64,000 nucleotides of DNA from Pacificitalea sp040119125 (GCA_040119125.1 JBEDTR010000017.1:62001-126000); one strand, 5' to 3'; shown: positions 34,847 to 46,531, counted from the stretch's first letter. The notes: generated from the letters alone by a model not told the origin. A program made the numbers and translations.

Positions 34847-37698
34847 AATGCAGCGTCCTTCTCGTCTTTCGCTGGACCAAGCGCCGCGCTGATGATCTGT
34901 GCCGCGGCGGCGCTGCCCTCGGCCAGACGGGCCTCCAGCAAAGCAATGTCGCAACTGGCCTCTGTCCCTTCGCCTTGCCCGGCGTCACCCTGCCCCGCGT
35001 TGCCCAGCCCCGCATCCCGCAGCATCATGGCGCACCCACCCTGCCCCAACCGCCGCGGTGAGAACCGCTCCTCAGTGATAAGCCGCCCTGCCGCCTGCAC
35101 CGCGCGCAGCAATGCGTAATGCGCGCGCAGCACTCCGGTGGCCTCGGCGCCGATCCAGTCCCGGGCCGTGTCGATCTGCGCTTCCGGCGCGGTCACATCA
35201 GCGCCGGACAGCAGCGTCGCGGTCTGCGCGAACAGCTCCACATCCTGCATCCGTCCGGGGCCGCGTTTGGCGTCCAGAGGCGCGTCGGCGGGCTTGGCCT
35301 GCGCCAGCCGGGCACGCATCTCGGCCACTGCCTGCAATGTCTTGGGGCGATCATAGCGGCTGCGCAGCACTTCGGCCCGCACGCGGCTCACCTCCTCTTG
35401 CAGTTCCGGCGCGCCAGCAATGGGGCGGGCGCGGGTCAGGGCAAGATGCTCCCAGGTCCAGGCCTCACCCTTCTGGTAGGTCTCGAACGCCTCCAGCGCG
35501 GTGGCCACCGGACCCTGCCGCCCGGAGGGACGCAGCCGCATGTCGACCTCATAAAGCCGCCCTTCGGCAGTGGGGACCGAGAGCGCCGTGACCAGCGCTT
35601 GGGTCAGCCGCGCATAATATGGCCGTGCCGCCAATGGACGCCGACCTTCGGACATTTCGATCCCGCCGGCATCATAGATCACGATCATGTCCAGATCCGA
35701 CTGCGCCGTCAGCCACCCCGCACCGAGCGCGCCCATGCCCAACACCATCGCGCCCCGTCCCGGTGGGGGGCCGTGTTTCTCCGCGAAATGATCGACGACC
35801 ACCGGCAGCAGCGCACCGATCACCGCCTCGGCCAGATCGGCATATTGCGCGCCGGTCTCATCCACCGCGATCAGCCCGCGCAGATGATGCACGCCGGTGC
35901 GGAAATGCCATTCCTTGGCCCAGCGCCGCGCCGTATCGAGCCGGGTTTCATAATCCGGTGCCGCCGCCAGCCGGTTGGCCAATTCGGTGCGCAGCGCGGC
36001 GCGGCCCGGCCAATCGGCAAAGAAGCTGCCACCGATCACCGCGTCCAGCACACTGGCATTATGCGACAAATAGCGCGCCAAGGCGGGCGCAGTGGCGGCG
36101 ATATCGGTAATCAGGCGCAGCAGTTGCGGATTGGCCTCGAACATCGAAAACAGCTGCACCCCGGCAGGCAGCCCCGACAGAAAGCCGTCGAACGCGGCCA
36201 GCGCCTCTTCCGGTTTGGGCGCGTCACGCAGATGCGCCAGCAATTCAGGCTTCAACCGGCGGAAAATGGTCATCGCCCTGTCGGATCGCAGCGCCGGATA
36301 GCTGCGCCATTTCTCGACGATCTCCGGCTCCGGGCCCGCATCATCCTCAGCGGACGTGCCCGTGGTGCCGGGGGCAAAGAAGGTCTCGGTCTCGGCTGCG
36401 ACCATTTCCAACCGCTCGCGCAGCTCGGCGCGGAACACCTCCGTATCGCCCTGCCCGCACATCCGCGCCAGCCGGTCAAACCCCTCCGCATCGCGCGGCA
36501 GATCATGGGTCTGGGCATCTGCGATCTGCTGGAGCCGATGCTCCACCTCGCGATGGCTGCGATAGGCCTGCCCCAGCCGCGCCACCACGTCCCCCGGCAC
36601 CCAGCCTGCCTGCTCCAGCGCGGCCAAGCCCGCCAGCGTGCCGCGTTCCCGCAGGCGCGGGTCGCGCCCCCCGGCGATCAGTTGCCGGGTTTGGGTGAAA
36701 AACTCGATCTCGCGGATGCCACCGGGGGCCAGTTTCAAGTCGCGGCTCTCCAGCGTGCCGGTGCCGTGCAAGCCTTTGTGATCGCGAATTTTCAGGCGCA
36801 TGTCATAGGCGTCCTGAATGGCCGCGAAATCCAGATGTTTGCGCCAGACGAAGGGCCGCAACCGGTCCAGATAGGCCGCCCCCGCCGCCAGATCGCCCGC
36901 GCAGGGGCGCGCCTTGATATGTGCCGCACGTTCCCATGTGCGGCCAAGGCTTTCGTAGTAGCGCTCCGCCTGTTCCATCGCCAGCACAACGGGTGTGCTC
37001 GACGCATCGGGGCGCAGGCGCAGGTCTGTGCGAAACACATAGCCCTCGCCGGTGATGTCGCTCAGAAGCTGTGTCAGTTTGCGCACCACGCGAATGAACC
37101 CGGCGCGCGCCTCTGCCCAGTCGCCGCCCCGGTAGCGATCCTGATCGACAAGGCAGATCAGATCGATATCGGAGGAATAATTCAGCTCATGCGCGCCCAT
37201 CTTGCCCATCGCCAAAACGCACAGCCCGGCCGCGTCGGCAAGGTCGGCCTCAGTCGCGCCGGGAATGCGACCGCGAGCGATTTCCGGGGCAAGCAGCGCC
37301 TTCAGCCCCACATCACAGGCCACATCGGCAAGCCGGGTCAGTGCGCCGGTAACCTGTTCCAGCGACCAGACCCCGCCCAGATCGGCCAGCCCGGTATATA
37401 GCGCGACCCGCCGCTTGGTTTGCCTCAGTCGCGCGCCAAGTTGATCCAGCGGCACGTCTGGCAGAGGCTCCAACAGGCCCGGCAATACCGCGCGCGGCGC
37501 GTCGTGCAGCGCGGCCTCCAGCCAGTCGCGTTCGCTCTCGATCAGCCCGCGCAGATAGGGGCTACACCCGGCCGTGCCTGCGATCACCCCGCGTAATTCA
37601 GGCGATACATCGGGAAACAGCGCGGCGCAGTCCTTCCCGGCTTGGGCGTCATAGGCGATCGGTTGGCGGGTGATGGCGCTCTGGAATGTCATGCGCAT
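34843..37698 (-). CDS. glnE: glutamine-synthetase adenylyltransferase/deadenylyltransferase
   Basis: A 951-residue bifunctional enzyme that adenylylates and deadenylylates glutamine synthetase in response to PII. Two nucleotidyltransferase domains are visible: the N-terminal one with YSSDIDLICLVD and the C-terminal one with AQSDLDMIVIYD, each followed by helical regulatory segments such as DMRLRPSG. Length is close to the E. coli 946. Two ATGs, 37698 and 37692, are candidates. The start overlaps no other gene; the downstream 92-residue protein is coupled to its stop. Confidence 0.95.
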   Translation of the reverse strand: MRMTFQSAITRQPIAYDAQAGKDCAALFPDVSPELRGVIAGTAGCSPYLRGLIESERDWLEAALHDAPRAVLPGLLEPLPDVPLDQLGARLRQTKRRVALYTGLADLGGVWSLEQVTGALTRLADVACDVGLKALLAPEIARGRIPGATEADLADAAGLCVLAMGKMGAHELNYSSDIDLICLVDQDRYRGGDWAEARAGFIRVVRKLTQLLSDITGEGYVFRTDLRLRPDASSTPVVLAMEQAERYYESLGRTWERAAHIKARPCAGDLAAGAAYLDRLRPFVWRKHLDFAAIQDAYDMRLKIRDHKGLHGTGTLESRDLKLAPGGIREIEFFTQTRQLIAGGRDPRLRERGTLAGLAALEQAGWVPGDVVARLGQAYRSHREVEHRLQQIADAQTHDLPRDAEGFDRLARMCGQGDTEVFRAELRERLEMVAAETETFFAPGTTGTSAEDDAGPEPEIVEKWRSYPALRSDRAMTIFRRLKPELLAHLRDAPKPEEALAAFDGFLSGLPAGVQLFSMFEANPQLLRLITDIAATAPALARYLSHNASVLDAVIGGSFFADWPGRAALRTELANRLAAAPDYETRLDTARRWAKEWHFRTGVHHLRGLIAVDETGAQYADLAEAVIGALLPVVVDHFAEKHGPPPGRGAMVLGMGALGAGWLTAQSDLDMIVIYDAGGIEMSEGRRPLAARPYYARLTQALVTALSVPTAEGRLYEVDMRLRPSGRQGPVATALEAFETYQKGEAWTWEHLALTRARPIAGAPELQEEVSRVRAEVLRSRYDRPKTLQAVAEMRARLAQAKPADAPLDAKRGPGRMQDVELFAQTATLLSGADVTAPEAQIDTARDWIGAEATGVLRAHYALLRAVQAAGRLITEERFSPRRLGQGGCAMMLRDAGLGNAGQGDAGQGEGTEASCDIALLEARLAEGSAAAAQIISAALGPAKDEKDAAL

Positions 37699-38013
37699 TG
37701 CTTGCCCTGCTACGAGCGGCCGGTCAATCGGCCGCGTGATCGGCTCGTATTCCCGCAGCTTACCGCCGGGGGCCGAGCGCGGTGCATCCGGGTGAGCTGT
37801 TGCGCCAACCCTCGATGCCTATTGCGAAGGGCGTCAGGCGCGCGGCGTTCGACGTCCCCTCTGCCCTTACCGCCCAATCATCGATGTTAAAAAGTTTTAC
37901 ATCAGATCTTGAACAGCCCTGTCCGGCCTCCCATCTCCTGCAATGTGAAACGGGTTCACATGAGCCCACACCCCCCCAGCGCCGGGATCGGCGCCCGACC
38001 AAGGAGCATACGC
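37699..38013. promoter_or_regulatory. divergent upstream region of glnE and the DUF2852 gene
   Basis: 315 bases with no credible reading frame on either strand. It carries the near-perfect palindrome at 37944-37960. Confidence 0.5.
37944..37960. promoter_or_regulatory. near-perfect 17-base palindrome
   Basis: TGTGAAACGGGTTCACA has seven of eight matched pairs around a central G. It is 53 bases before the DUF2852 start. It resembles a TetR- or CRP-class operator; the half-site spacing (7) does not fit CRP (6). Confidence 0.5.
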
Positions 38014-38451
38014 ATGAACACCGCCTTCGCCACAGCCTCGACCTCCGTCATTGGACGGGCCGAAGCATGGCTTGACGCGCGGGGCAAAGGCGCATGGATC
38101 GCGGCGATGGTCGCCGGTTTCATCGTCTTCTGGCCCGTAGGTCTCGCCCTTCTCGCATATATGATCTGGAGCAAACGCATGTTTTCCGGCAAATGCGCCT
38201 CCCGCGGCGCTTCCAAATTTCGCGGCACCCCGTTCAAATCCTCAGGCAATCGCGCCTTTGACGCCTATAAGGCCGAAACGCTGCGCCGCCTGAAAGACGA
38301 GCAGGACAGCTTCGAATCCTTCCTCGAACGTCTGCGCGAAGCCAAGGATAAGGCCGAGTTCGACCAGTTCATGGAAGATCGTGCCAAGCAGCCCGCCGCT
38401 GATGCGGAACCTGCCACGGACGTCTCTGACGACCATAGGTCGCGCGCCTGA
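38014..38451 (+). CDS. DUF2852 membrane protein
   Basis: A 145-residue protein of the DUF2852 family. One strong hydrophobic helix (about residues 28-50, IAAMVAGFIVFWPVGLALLA) is followed by a basic loop and an amphipathic, charged C-terminal helix (DEQDSFESFLERLREAKDK), a likely coiled coil. AAGGAG lies six bases before ATG 38014. The family has no assigned function. A terminator follows. Confidence 0.85.
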   Translation: MNTAFATASTSVIGRAEAWLDARGKGAWIAAMVAGFIVFWPVGLALLAYMIWSKRMFSGKCASRGASKFRGTPFKSSGNRAFDAYKAETLRRLKDEQDSFESFLERLREAKDKAEFDQFMEDRAKQPAADAEPATDVSDDHRSRA

Positions 38452-38461
38452 TCGCGGCCTG

Positions 38462-38497
38462 CGCGCGGGGCGGGCTCCGCCCTGCGCGTGTTTTTTT
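38462..38497 (+). terminator. intrinsic terminator after the DUF2852 gene
   Basis: Eleven-base stem (38462-38472 with 38478-38488, one mismatch) followed by a seven-T run at 38491. Confidence 0.85.
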
Positions 38498-38574
38498 GTG
38501 CCTGTGCGATCTTCGCTCAGGCCCGCGCCATCCCTTTCTGCCGATGCATTGCCAACCGAAAGGCACTCCCCCAT

Positions 38575-39036
38575 ATGACCGACATGATGACAAATGCCCT
38601 CTGGGGTCTGCCCGATCCCGACACCGCCTCCGAGTTCTATGACGATGTGCCGACCAAGCGATTTCTTGCATGGCTGGTGGATCTGGTTGTGATCGCTTTG
38701 TTGGTTGCCATCACCACGGTGCTGACCGTCTTCATCGGTCTGTTCTTTCTGCCGCTTTTGTGGCTGGGGATCGGGTTTGCCTACCGGGTGGTCACCATGG
38801 CGCGCGGGTCGGCGACGCTGGGCCAGCGGGTGATGAGCATCGAGTTCCGCAACCACCGTGGCGAACGCTTCGGTTTCGGCGAGGCGGTCCTGCATGTGCT
38901 GCTTTATACCGTGTCGTGGTCTTTCGTGATCCCGCAGGTGATTTCGGTCGTCACGATCCTCGCCTCCCCCCGCGCGCAATCGCTTTACGACATGGTGCAG
39001 GGCACCGCCGCGATCAACCGCGCCGCTGGCGACTGA
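38575..39036 (+). CDS. RDD-family integral membrane protein
   Basis: A 153-residue protein with the RDD signature: KRFLAWLVDLVVIAL in the first helix, where Arg and Asp are the named residues, and GSATLGQRVMSIEFRN between helices. Three hydrophobic segments are visible. Function unknown, possibly transport. The gene is preceded by a strong terminator, so it has its own promoter. Confidence 0.9.
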   Translation: MTDMMTNALWGLPDPDTASEFYDDVPTKRFLAWLVDLVVIALLVAITTVLTVFIGLFFLPLLWLGIGFAYRVVTMARGSATLGQRVMSIEFRNHRGERFGFGEAVLHVLLYTVSWSFVIPQVISVVTILASPRAQSLYDMVQGTAAINRAAGD

Positions 39037-39182
39037 ACCAGCCCGCGGGCCCATCCGCCCGCAAGGCACCATCGGCAAGGCCCGGCCTCGTCGATGGTTT
39101 GTCCATAAGCAGGACTTGGCGGAACGCGATGCCCCTGCTACCGTTTTGTCACGACACTGACATGACCCGGCTCGCAGCCCTG

Positions 39183-39205
39183 ACCGCGCCTGTTTTCGGC
39201 GCGGT
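39183..39205. promoter_or_regulatory. perfect hairpin in the bpt leader
   Basis: ACCGCGCC, loop of seven, GGCGCGGT. It lies 65 bases before the bpt start. There is no T-run, so it is more likely a leader structure or dyad than a terminator. Confidence 0.4.
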
Positions 39206-39269
39206 AGCTGCATGTCGGGTTCCGGCACATAAGTCTGATCCGAGCCCGACACCGAAACAGAGCCCCTTG

Positions 39270-40100
39270 ATGCGCCACACCCTGCCGATTGCACCTCAGT
39301 TCTATGTCACCGCACCCCAGCCCTGCCCCTATCTTGACGGGCGGATGGAGCGGAAGCTGTTCACAGCCCTTCAGGGCGAGCATGCCGAGACCTTGAATGA
39401 CACGCTGTCCAAACAGGGGTTCCGGCGGTCGCAGAACGTGCTCTACCGCCCCTCTTGCGCGGAATGCAGCGCCTGTCTGTCCGCCCGCATCCGCGTTGCG
39501 GATTTCAACGTCAGCCGCAGCCAGAAACGTAACCTGCGGCGCAACGGGCATCTGGCCCGCACCGCGTCGAGCCCTTGGGCCACTGAGGAACAATACGCCC
39601 TCTTTCGCCGCTACCTCGACACCCGCCACGCCGAGGGCGGAATGGCCGATATGGACATCTTCGAATTTGCCGCCATGGTCGAAGAAACCCCGATCCGCAG
39701 TCGTGTGGTCGAATATCGCGACCCCGCCGAAGGCCGGCGCGAAGGTCCGCTGCGTGGCGTCTGTCTCACGGATGTGATGGAGGACGGGCTGTCGATGGTC
39801 TATTCCTTCTTCGATCCCGATCTGGCGCGCAATTCGCTGGGCACTTATGTGATCCTCGACCATGTGCGCATCGCCCAAGAGGCGGGCTTGCCCTATGTCT
39901 ATCTGGGCTATTGGGTGCCCGGATCGCCCAAAATGGCCTATAAGGCCGGTTTCGACGCGCTTGAGATCTATAAGGCCGGGCGCTGGCAGCCCATCGGCGA
40001 CCCCGCGCGTCACAGCACCGAAACCCATCCCCTGTCGGTTGATCCGATCTCCGAACAAGTGGCGCGGATCACGCTCCCCGATGGCCGCGCGGTGCGCTGA
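39270..40100 (+). CDS. bpt: aspartate/glutamate leucyltransferase (N-end rule)
   Basis: A 276-residue aminoacyl-tRNA-protein transferase that attaches leucine (or arginine) to proteins starting with Asp or Glu and marks them for ClpAP. Family features are CPYLDGRMERKLF, YRPSCAECSAC with its cysteine pair and VYLGYWVPGSPKMAYKAGF. ATG 39270 gives the standard N-terminus; the frame is open further upstream. Start choice is by family length (about 240-280). Confidence 0.92.
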   Translation: MRHTLPIAPQFYVTAPQPCPYLDGRMERKLFTALQGEHAETLNDTLSKQGFRRSQNVLYRPSCAECSACLSARIRVADFNVSRSQKRNLRRNGHLARTASSPWATEEQYALFRRYLDTRHAEGGMADMDIFEFAAMVEETPIRSRVVEYRDPAEGRREGPLRGVCLTDVMEDGLSMVYSFFDPDLARNSLGTYVILDHVRIAQEAGLPYVYLGYWVPGSPKMAYKAGFDALEIYKAGRWQPIGDPARHSTETHPLSVDPISEQVARITLPDGRAVR

Positions 40101-40505
40101 GGCCAGCGGCGCCGGTGGGGCGTTACGCTTGACGGCGACCCTGCGTTGCTCAGCCCGCCGCACCGTCCGGCACATTGCGGGCTGCGTGTAGAGCAGTTTT
40201 GGCCCGCTGACGCGTCGAGACAGGGGCGACCTCACACGCGCTCGCGTTCAGGATGAACCACATGGCGCATCCGTCGTGCTCAGCACGACCGCCCGCGAAC
40301 AAGGCGAAGCCGCGCGGCCAAGCGCCTGCCCGTCCCTGCGGGCTGGCGCTTGGCCACCTTGCGCCGACCTTAAAGCGGGAAGGTATCCGGCACCATAAAG
40401 CGCGCCGATCAGACGGAGCAGCGCCACCCCACGGGCAGGCGCGCGTTGCGCGCCCCCCTGCTCATAATCGGGCTCCAGCAAGCCAGCGCCGACGCGCCCC
40501 TTCGC
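40101..40505. other. 405-base stretch after bpt, holds repeat copy 3
   Basis: No credible gene. The first 150 bases are unremarkable GC-rich sequence; the rest is largely the inverted third copy of the dispersed repeat. Confidence 0.6.
40276..40439 (-). repeat. dispersed hairpin repeat, copy 3 (inverted)
   Basis: Reverse-complement copy of the 6.35-6.69 kb repeats. The 30-base hairpin at 40321-40350 is the exact reverse complement of those at 6441 and 6615. The other shared blocks occur in the same order when read on the minus strand, including the CACGGGCAGG end near 40430. Flanks are unrelated. Confidence 0.8.
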
Positions 40506-42974
<2,469 letters not shown>

Positions 42975-43437
42975 GAAGCACCTCCGGCTTGCTGAATTGG
43001 ACAAAGCCCGCCTGCCGCAGCAGCACGGGCGCAGTAGGAGCACGGGCGCAATGGCACGGGCGCGTGATGGGACCTGATCGTCGGGCAGAAACCCGCTCAA
43101 GGCTCGCGAGCAATGGGCCTTTCCCGAGCGGGAGGGTCAAGCCCCCCAACCGCTCCCGCGTGGTCAAGGCGCGAATTCTCGCCTCTCTCTCCGTCCCGGC
43201 GCGGGATTCCCAGCGCGGGAACGTTGATTCTGCCTCACCGACGCGATCACGAATGTTTGACGACCCCGTGAGCCGTATCTACCAGTCAACTGTGGCACAA
43301 ATTGCCACAGGTTCCATCAAACCTGACCACAGTTCCTTGAAACCCGCGGCCACCGGCCTCTTTCATTTAGCAGCATACGCGGTCGGGGTCCGGCCCGAGA
43401 TCGCGTATTTTCCGACAGTTACGACCCGGAGGTCCCG
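42975..43437. promoter_or_regulatory. 463-base divergent region between copper ATPase and Ldt
   Basis: No reading frame is credible. The ATPase promoter lies near 43000-43100 and the L,D-transpeptidase promoter in the AT-richer part near 43230-43430. An eight-base inverted repeat sits at 43289-43309. Confidence 0.5.
43289..43309. promoter_or_regulatory. perfect eight-base inverted repeat
   Basis: CTGTGGCA, five bases, TGCCACAG. It has the length and spacing of a dimeric regulator's operator and lies 129 bases before the L,D-transpeptidase start. Confidence 0.5.
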
Positions 43438-44142
43438 ATGATCCGCCCTTTATCCGCCCCGTTTGCCAGAATAGTCACGGCGCTATGCGCGCTTACCATA
43501 CTGGCCGCCTGCGGCGCCGCGCCGATGCAGCCGGGGGTCAGCCGCGATCTTCGCGACATGTATCCGCAAATGGAGGATAACGGCTGGACCATTCCCGCCG
43601 TGCCCGCCCAATACCTCAGCGATGAGGTCAAGCGGCAGGTTGTGACTTATCGCAACGACCGCGCCCCCGGCACCATCATCGTTGACCCCTATTCGCGCCA
43701 CCTGTTCTTCATCATCGATGGCACCACGGCCAAGCGCTACACCGTCGGCGTCGGCAAGGCCGGGCGCGGGTTCGCGGGCCGCGGCATCATCAACCATCAG
43801 AAAACCTGGCCCAGCTGGACCCCGACCCAGCGCATGCTCCGCGCCGATCCCGAACTTTACGGCCCCGTCGCCAGCGGCATGGAAGGCGGGCTCGACAACC
43901 CGCTCGGCGCGCGCGCGCTTTACCTCTATCGCAACGGGCGCGACACGCTCTACCGCATCCACGGCACCCCCTATCCGTGGACCGTGGGGGGCATGGACAG
44001 CGCCGGCTGTATCCGCCTGTTCCAGCAAGACATCATCGATCTTGCCCAGATCACCGATGACGGAACCCAAGTCATCGTATTGTCGGAAGCGCAATCCGCC
44101 GAAGATCAGATCAATCGTGGCGGGTCGGGCAACGGCGTCTGA
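43438..44142 (+). CDS. lipoprotein L,D-transpeptidase (YkuD domain)
   Basis: A 234-residue predicted outer- or inner-membrane lipoprotein. The lipobox LAAC (LTILAACG) is near residue 24. The YkuD domain spans about 78-220, with HGTPYPWTVGGMDSAGCIR carrying the catalytic cysteine. It differs from the YcbB-like enzyme at 12.5 kb in lacking a peptidoglycan-binding domain. It probably attaches proteins to the wall or makes 3-3 crosslinks. It ends at a strong terminator. Confidence 0.9.
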   Translation: MIRPLSAPFARIVTALCALTILAACGAAPMQPGVSRDLRDMYPQMEDNGWTIPAVPAQYLSDEVKRQVVTYRNDRAPGTIIVDPYSRHLFFIIDGTTAKRYTVGVGKAGRGFAGRGIINHQKTWPSWTPTQRMLRADPELYGPVASGMEGGLDNPLGARALYLYRNGRDTLYRIHGTPYPWTVGGMDSAGCIRLFQQDIIDLAQITDDGTQVIVLSEAQSAEDQINRGGSGNGV

Positions 44143-44166
44143 GCCCCGCGACATACGACTGACCAT

Positions 44167-44201
44167 AGCGCCGGCCCGCATATCGCGGCCGGCGCTTTTT
44201 T
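44167..44201 (+). terminator. intrinsic terminator after the Ldt lipoprotein gene
   Basis: Ten-base perfect stem AGCGCCGGCC (44167-44176) with GGCCGGCGCT (44187-44196) and a T-run to 44201. Confidence 0.9.
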
Positions 44202-44403
44202 GTGGGGCGCAGCTATACGCCGTCAGGACATGCAACGCTCCACACACCGGCGCGCACATGCGCCCGCAAACATGACCGCAGGCCGCGCGGGCGAAGGCCA
44301 ACCCCGCCCCACGGGCAGGCTCCCATCGCGCCCCGCCCGGCTGCACAGCCCCAAACCCTCGCCGCTTCGCGCGCGAATACCCACCATGCAGCCCGATTCC
44401 GCC

Positions 44404-44431
44404 TTGCATGGCACGCGGGCGACCCATAGAA
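44404..44431 (+). promoter_or_regulatory. possible sigma-70 promoter of tig
   Basis: TTGCAT at 44404-44409 and ATAGAA at 44426-44431 are separated by 16 bases, in a 366-base gap (44143-44509) that otherwise holds only the upstream terminator. The -10 match is weak, and distance to the tig start is about 80 bases. Confidence 0.35.
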
Positions 44432-44509
44432 GTGCGCCGAATTGGAGGAAGGCCCCGCTTCGGCGGCCGCTTCCGCCTATCTGACGACACGGGAAAAAGG
44501 ACCCATCGC

Positions 44510-45838
44510 ATGCAGGTCACCGAGACCCTGAATGACGGGCTGAAACGCGGCTACGACATCACCATCTCCGCTTCCGAACTGGAAGCCAAGGTGAACGAGA
44601 AGCTGGTCGAAGCCCGCCCCGAAATCGAAATGAAAGGCTTCCGCAAGGGCAAAGTTCCGATGGCCTTGCTCAAGAAGCAATATGGTCAGCGCCTGATGGG
44701 CGAAGCCATGCAGGAAGCCGTCGACGGCGCCATGGCCGAGCATTTCGAGAAAACCGGCGACCGCCCCGCCCTGCAGCCGCAGGTCAAGATGAAGGGCGAC
44801 GACTGGAAAGAAGGCGACGATGTCGAGGTCGAGATGTCCTATGAGGCGCTCCCCGAGATCCCCGAGCCCGATCTCTCCGCCGTGACGATCGAGAAAATGG
44901 TCGTGAAGGCCGATGATTCCGATGTCGACGAAGCTCTCGAAGGTCTGGCCAAGCAGGCCCAGAACTTTGAGGACAAGGACGGCGCGGCAGAAGACGGCGA
45001 TCAGGTCACGATGGACTTCGTGGGCAAGGTCGACGGCGAAGCCTTTGAAGGCGGCACTGCGGATGATTTCCCGCTCGTGCTTGGCTCCGGTCAGTTCATC
45101 CCCGGCTTCGAAGAGCAGCTGGTCGGTGTGAAGGCCGGTGACGAGAAGGCCGTCGAGGTCTCCTTCCCCGAGGAATATCAGGCCGAGCATCTCGCCGGTA
45201 AAGCCGCCGTATTCGACTGCACCATCAAGGCCGTTAAGGCCCCGAAAGCTGCCGAACTCAACGACGAGATGGCCAAGCAGTTCGGCGCCGAAGACCTTGC
45301 CGGTCTGAAAACGCAGATCGCTGAGCGTCTGGAAGCCGAATATGCGGGTGCCTCCCGCGCGGTGATGAAGCGTGCGCTGCTCGACCAGCTGGACGATGCG
45401 GTGAAGTTCGACCTTCCCCCCGCTCTCGTCGAGGCCGAGGCCCAGCAGATCGCGCATCAGCTGTGGCACGAGGAAAACCCCGACGTTCAGGGCCATGATC
45501 ACCCCAAGATCGAGCCCACCGAGCAGCACAAAACGCTCGCCGAGCGCCGCGTCCGTCTGGGCCTCCTGCTCGCCGAGCTGGGCCGCAAAAACGAGATCGA
45601 AGTGACCGACGCCGAAATGACCCAAGCGGTTATGAACCAAGCCCGTCAGTATCCGGGTCAGGAACGTCAGTTCTTTGAGTTCATTCAGCAAAACCAGCAG
45701 ATGCAGCAGCAGCTCCGCGCGCCCATCTTCGAAGATAAGGTCGTCGACCACGTCTTTGAAAAGGCCACCGTCACCGAGAAGCCGGTCGACAAGGACACGC
45801 TGAAAGCCGCTGTCGAGAAGCTTGACGAAGACGAGTGA
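44510..45838 (+). CDS. tig: trigger factor
   Basis: A 442-residue ribosome-associated chaperone and peptidyl-prolyl isomerase. The ribosome-docking signature GFRKGKVP is at about residues 43-50. A FKBP-type domain spans about 155-245, and the helical C-terminal arm carries the EFIQQNQQMQQQL stretch. The start is ATG 44510 with AAAAAGG upstream. In many genomes tig precedes clpP-clpX-lon; here a terminator and unrelated genes follow. Confidence 0.96.
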   Translation: MQVTETLNDGLKRGYDITISASELEAKVNEKLVEARPEIEMKGFRKGKVPMALLKKQYGQRLMGEAMQEAVDGAMAEHFEKTGDRPALQPQVKMKGDDWKEGDDVEVEMSYEALPEIPEPDLSAVTIEKMVVKADDSDVDEALEGLAKQAQNFEDKDGAAEDGDQVTMDFVGKVDGEAFEGGTADDFPLVLGSGQFIPGFEEQLVGVKAGDEKAVEVSFPEEYQAEHLAGKAAVFDCTIKAVKAPKAAELNDEMAKQFGAEDLAGLKTQIAERLEAEYAGASRAVMKRALLDQLDDAVKFDLPPALVEAEAQQIAHQLWHEENPDVQGHDHPKIEPTEQHKTLAERRVRLGLLLAELGRKNEIEVTDAEMTQAVMNQARQYPGQERQFFEFIQQNQQMQQQLRAPIFEDKVVDHVFEKATVTEKPVDKDTLKAAVEKLDEDE

Positions 45839-45858
45839 TCGTCATCGTCACCTGATAG

Positions 45859-45890
45859 AAAAGCCCGTCGCAATTCGCGGCGGGCTTTTT
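45859..45890 (+). terminator. intrinsic terminator after tig
   Basis: AAAAGCCCG (45859-45867) pairs with CGGGCTTTT (45881-45889), with an inner CGC/GCG stem and a T-run. It lies 21 bases after the tig stop. Confidence 0.9.
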
Positions 45891-46078
45891 TCGTTCTGAG
45901 CCTGCACGAACTCGACTGCGAGGCCGAATACAGGGAATATGCGCCCTATTATCGTGGTGCATTATCACGGCGTGGCGCAGGACCATTAAGCCCGGCTATT
46001 TTCCGACGTCATTTTTGAACGCGCCGTGCATAACTTCTTCACAATTGAATCTGAGGTAATTACGCAGATGACCATCCT

Positions 46079-46375
46079 TTGGCACGGGTCGAACGACTAA
46101 AAGCGGAATCTGCCGCGACGAAGTTGGAGGCCGAAATTCTTGCCGAAAATTTTGACGACTCCACGGGACTATCTTGGCTATGGGCGTTTCTCTTTGGCCC
46201 GATCTATTTTGCCGTTCACGGATTCTGGGGCCGGGCACTTTTGATCCTCGTGCTCAACTTCGTCGTAATCGGGTTTTTCGTCGCACCGTTTTTGGCCTAC
46301 CCGGCATGGCGGCGCCGCGCGAAAAACCGTGCCGAACGTATGCTGACACTCGATAAAATTCGCCGGGGTTCGTGA
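46079..46375 (+). CDS. DUF2628-like small membrane protein
   Basis: A 98-residue protein. After a charged N-terminus it has two hydrophobic segments (LSWLWAFLFGPIYFAVHGFW and ALLILVLNFVVIGFFVAPFL) and a basic tail, the layout of DUF2628 proteins. The only plausible start in frame is TTG 46079; an upstream stop is at 46052-46054 and no ATG or GTG lies between. The surrounding region 45.9-46.38 kb is more AT-rich than its neighbours. It could be a foreign or truncated gene. Confidence 0.6.
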   Translation: MARVERLKAESAATKLEAEILAENFDDSTGLSWLWAFLFGPIYFAVHGFWGRALLILVLNFVVIGFFVAPFLAYPAWRRRAKNRAERMLTLDKIRRGS

Positions 46376-46531
46376 GGCGGTAACATGCAGCCATAGCGCT
46401 TGGTGCTTGCCCGCATCGTCATGCCCGACCACTCCCATCCTGCGCGCTGTCCCTCGGCCCTTCCCTTCGGCGCTTGGGATGATAATCCCTCCCCACGGCA
46501 CGTCCGCCGCGCTTGTGAAGGATCTTCGCCC

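Noticed and set aside
37944..37960. CRP/FNR site
   Set aside because: The half-sites TGTGA and TCACA are seven bases apart, not six, so the palindrome is left unassigned.
44305..44330. Possible fourth copy of the dispersed repeat before tig
   Set aside because: Only the short GCCCCACGGGCAGGC block matches, without the hairpin or other shared blocks; chance in GC-rich DNA is possible.
44477..45751. 424-residue minus-strand frame opposite tig
   Set aside because: Trigger factor on the plus strand has its signature motifs and a terminator; this is an antisense artefact.
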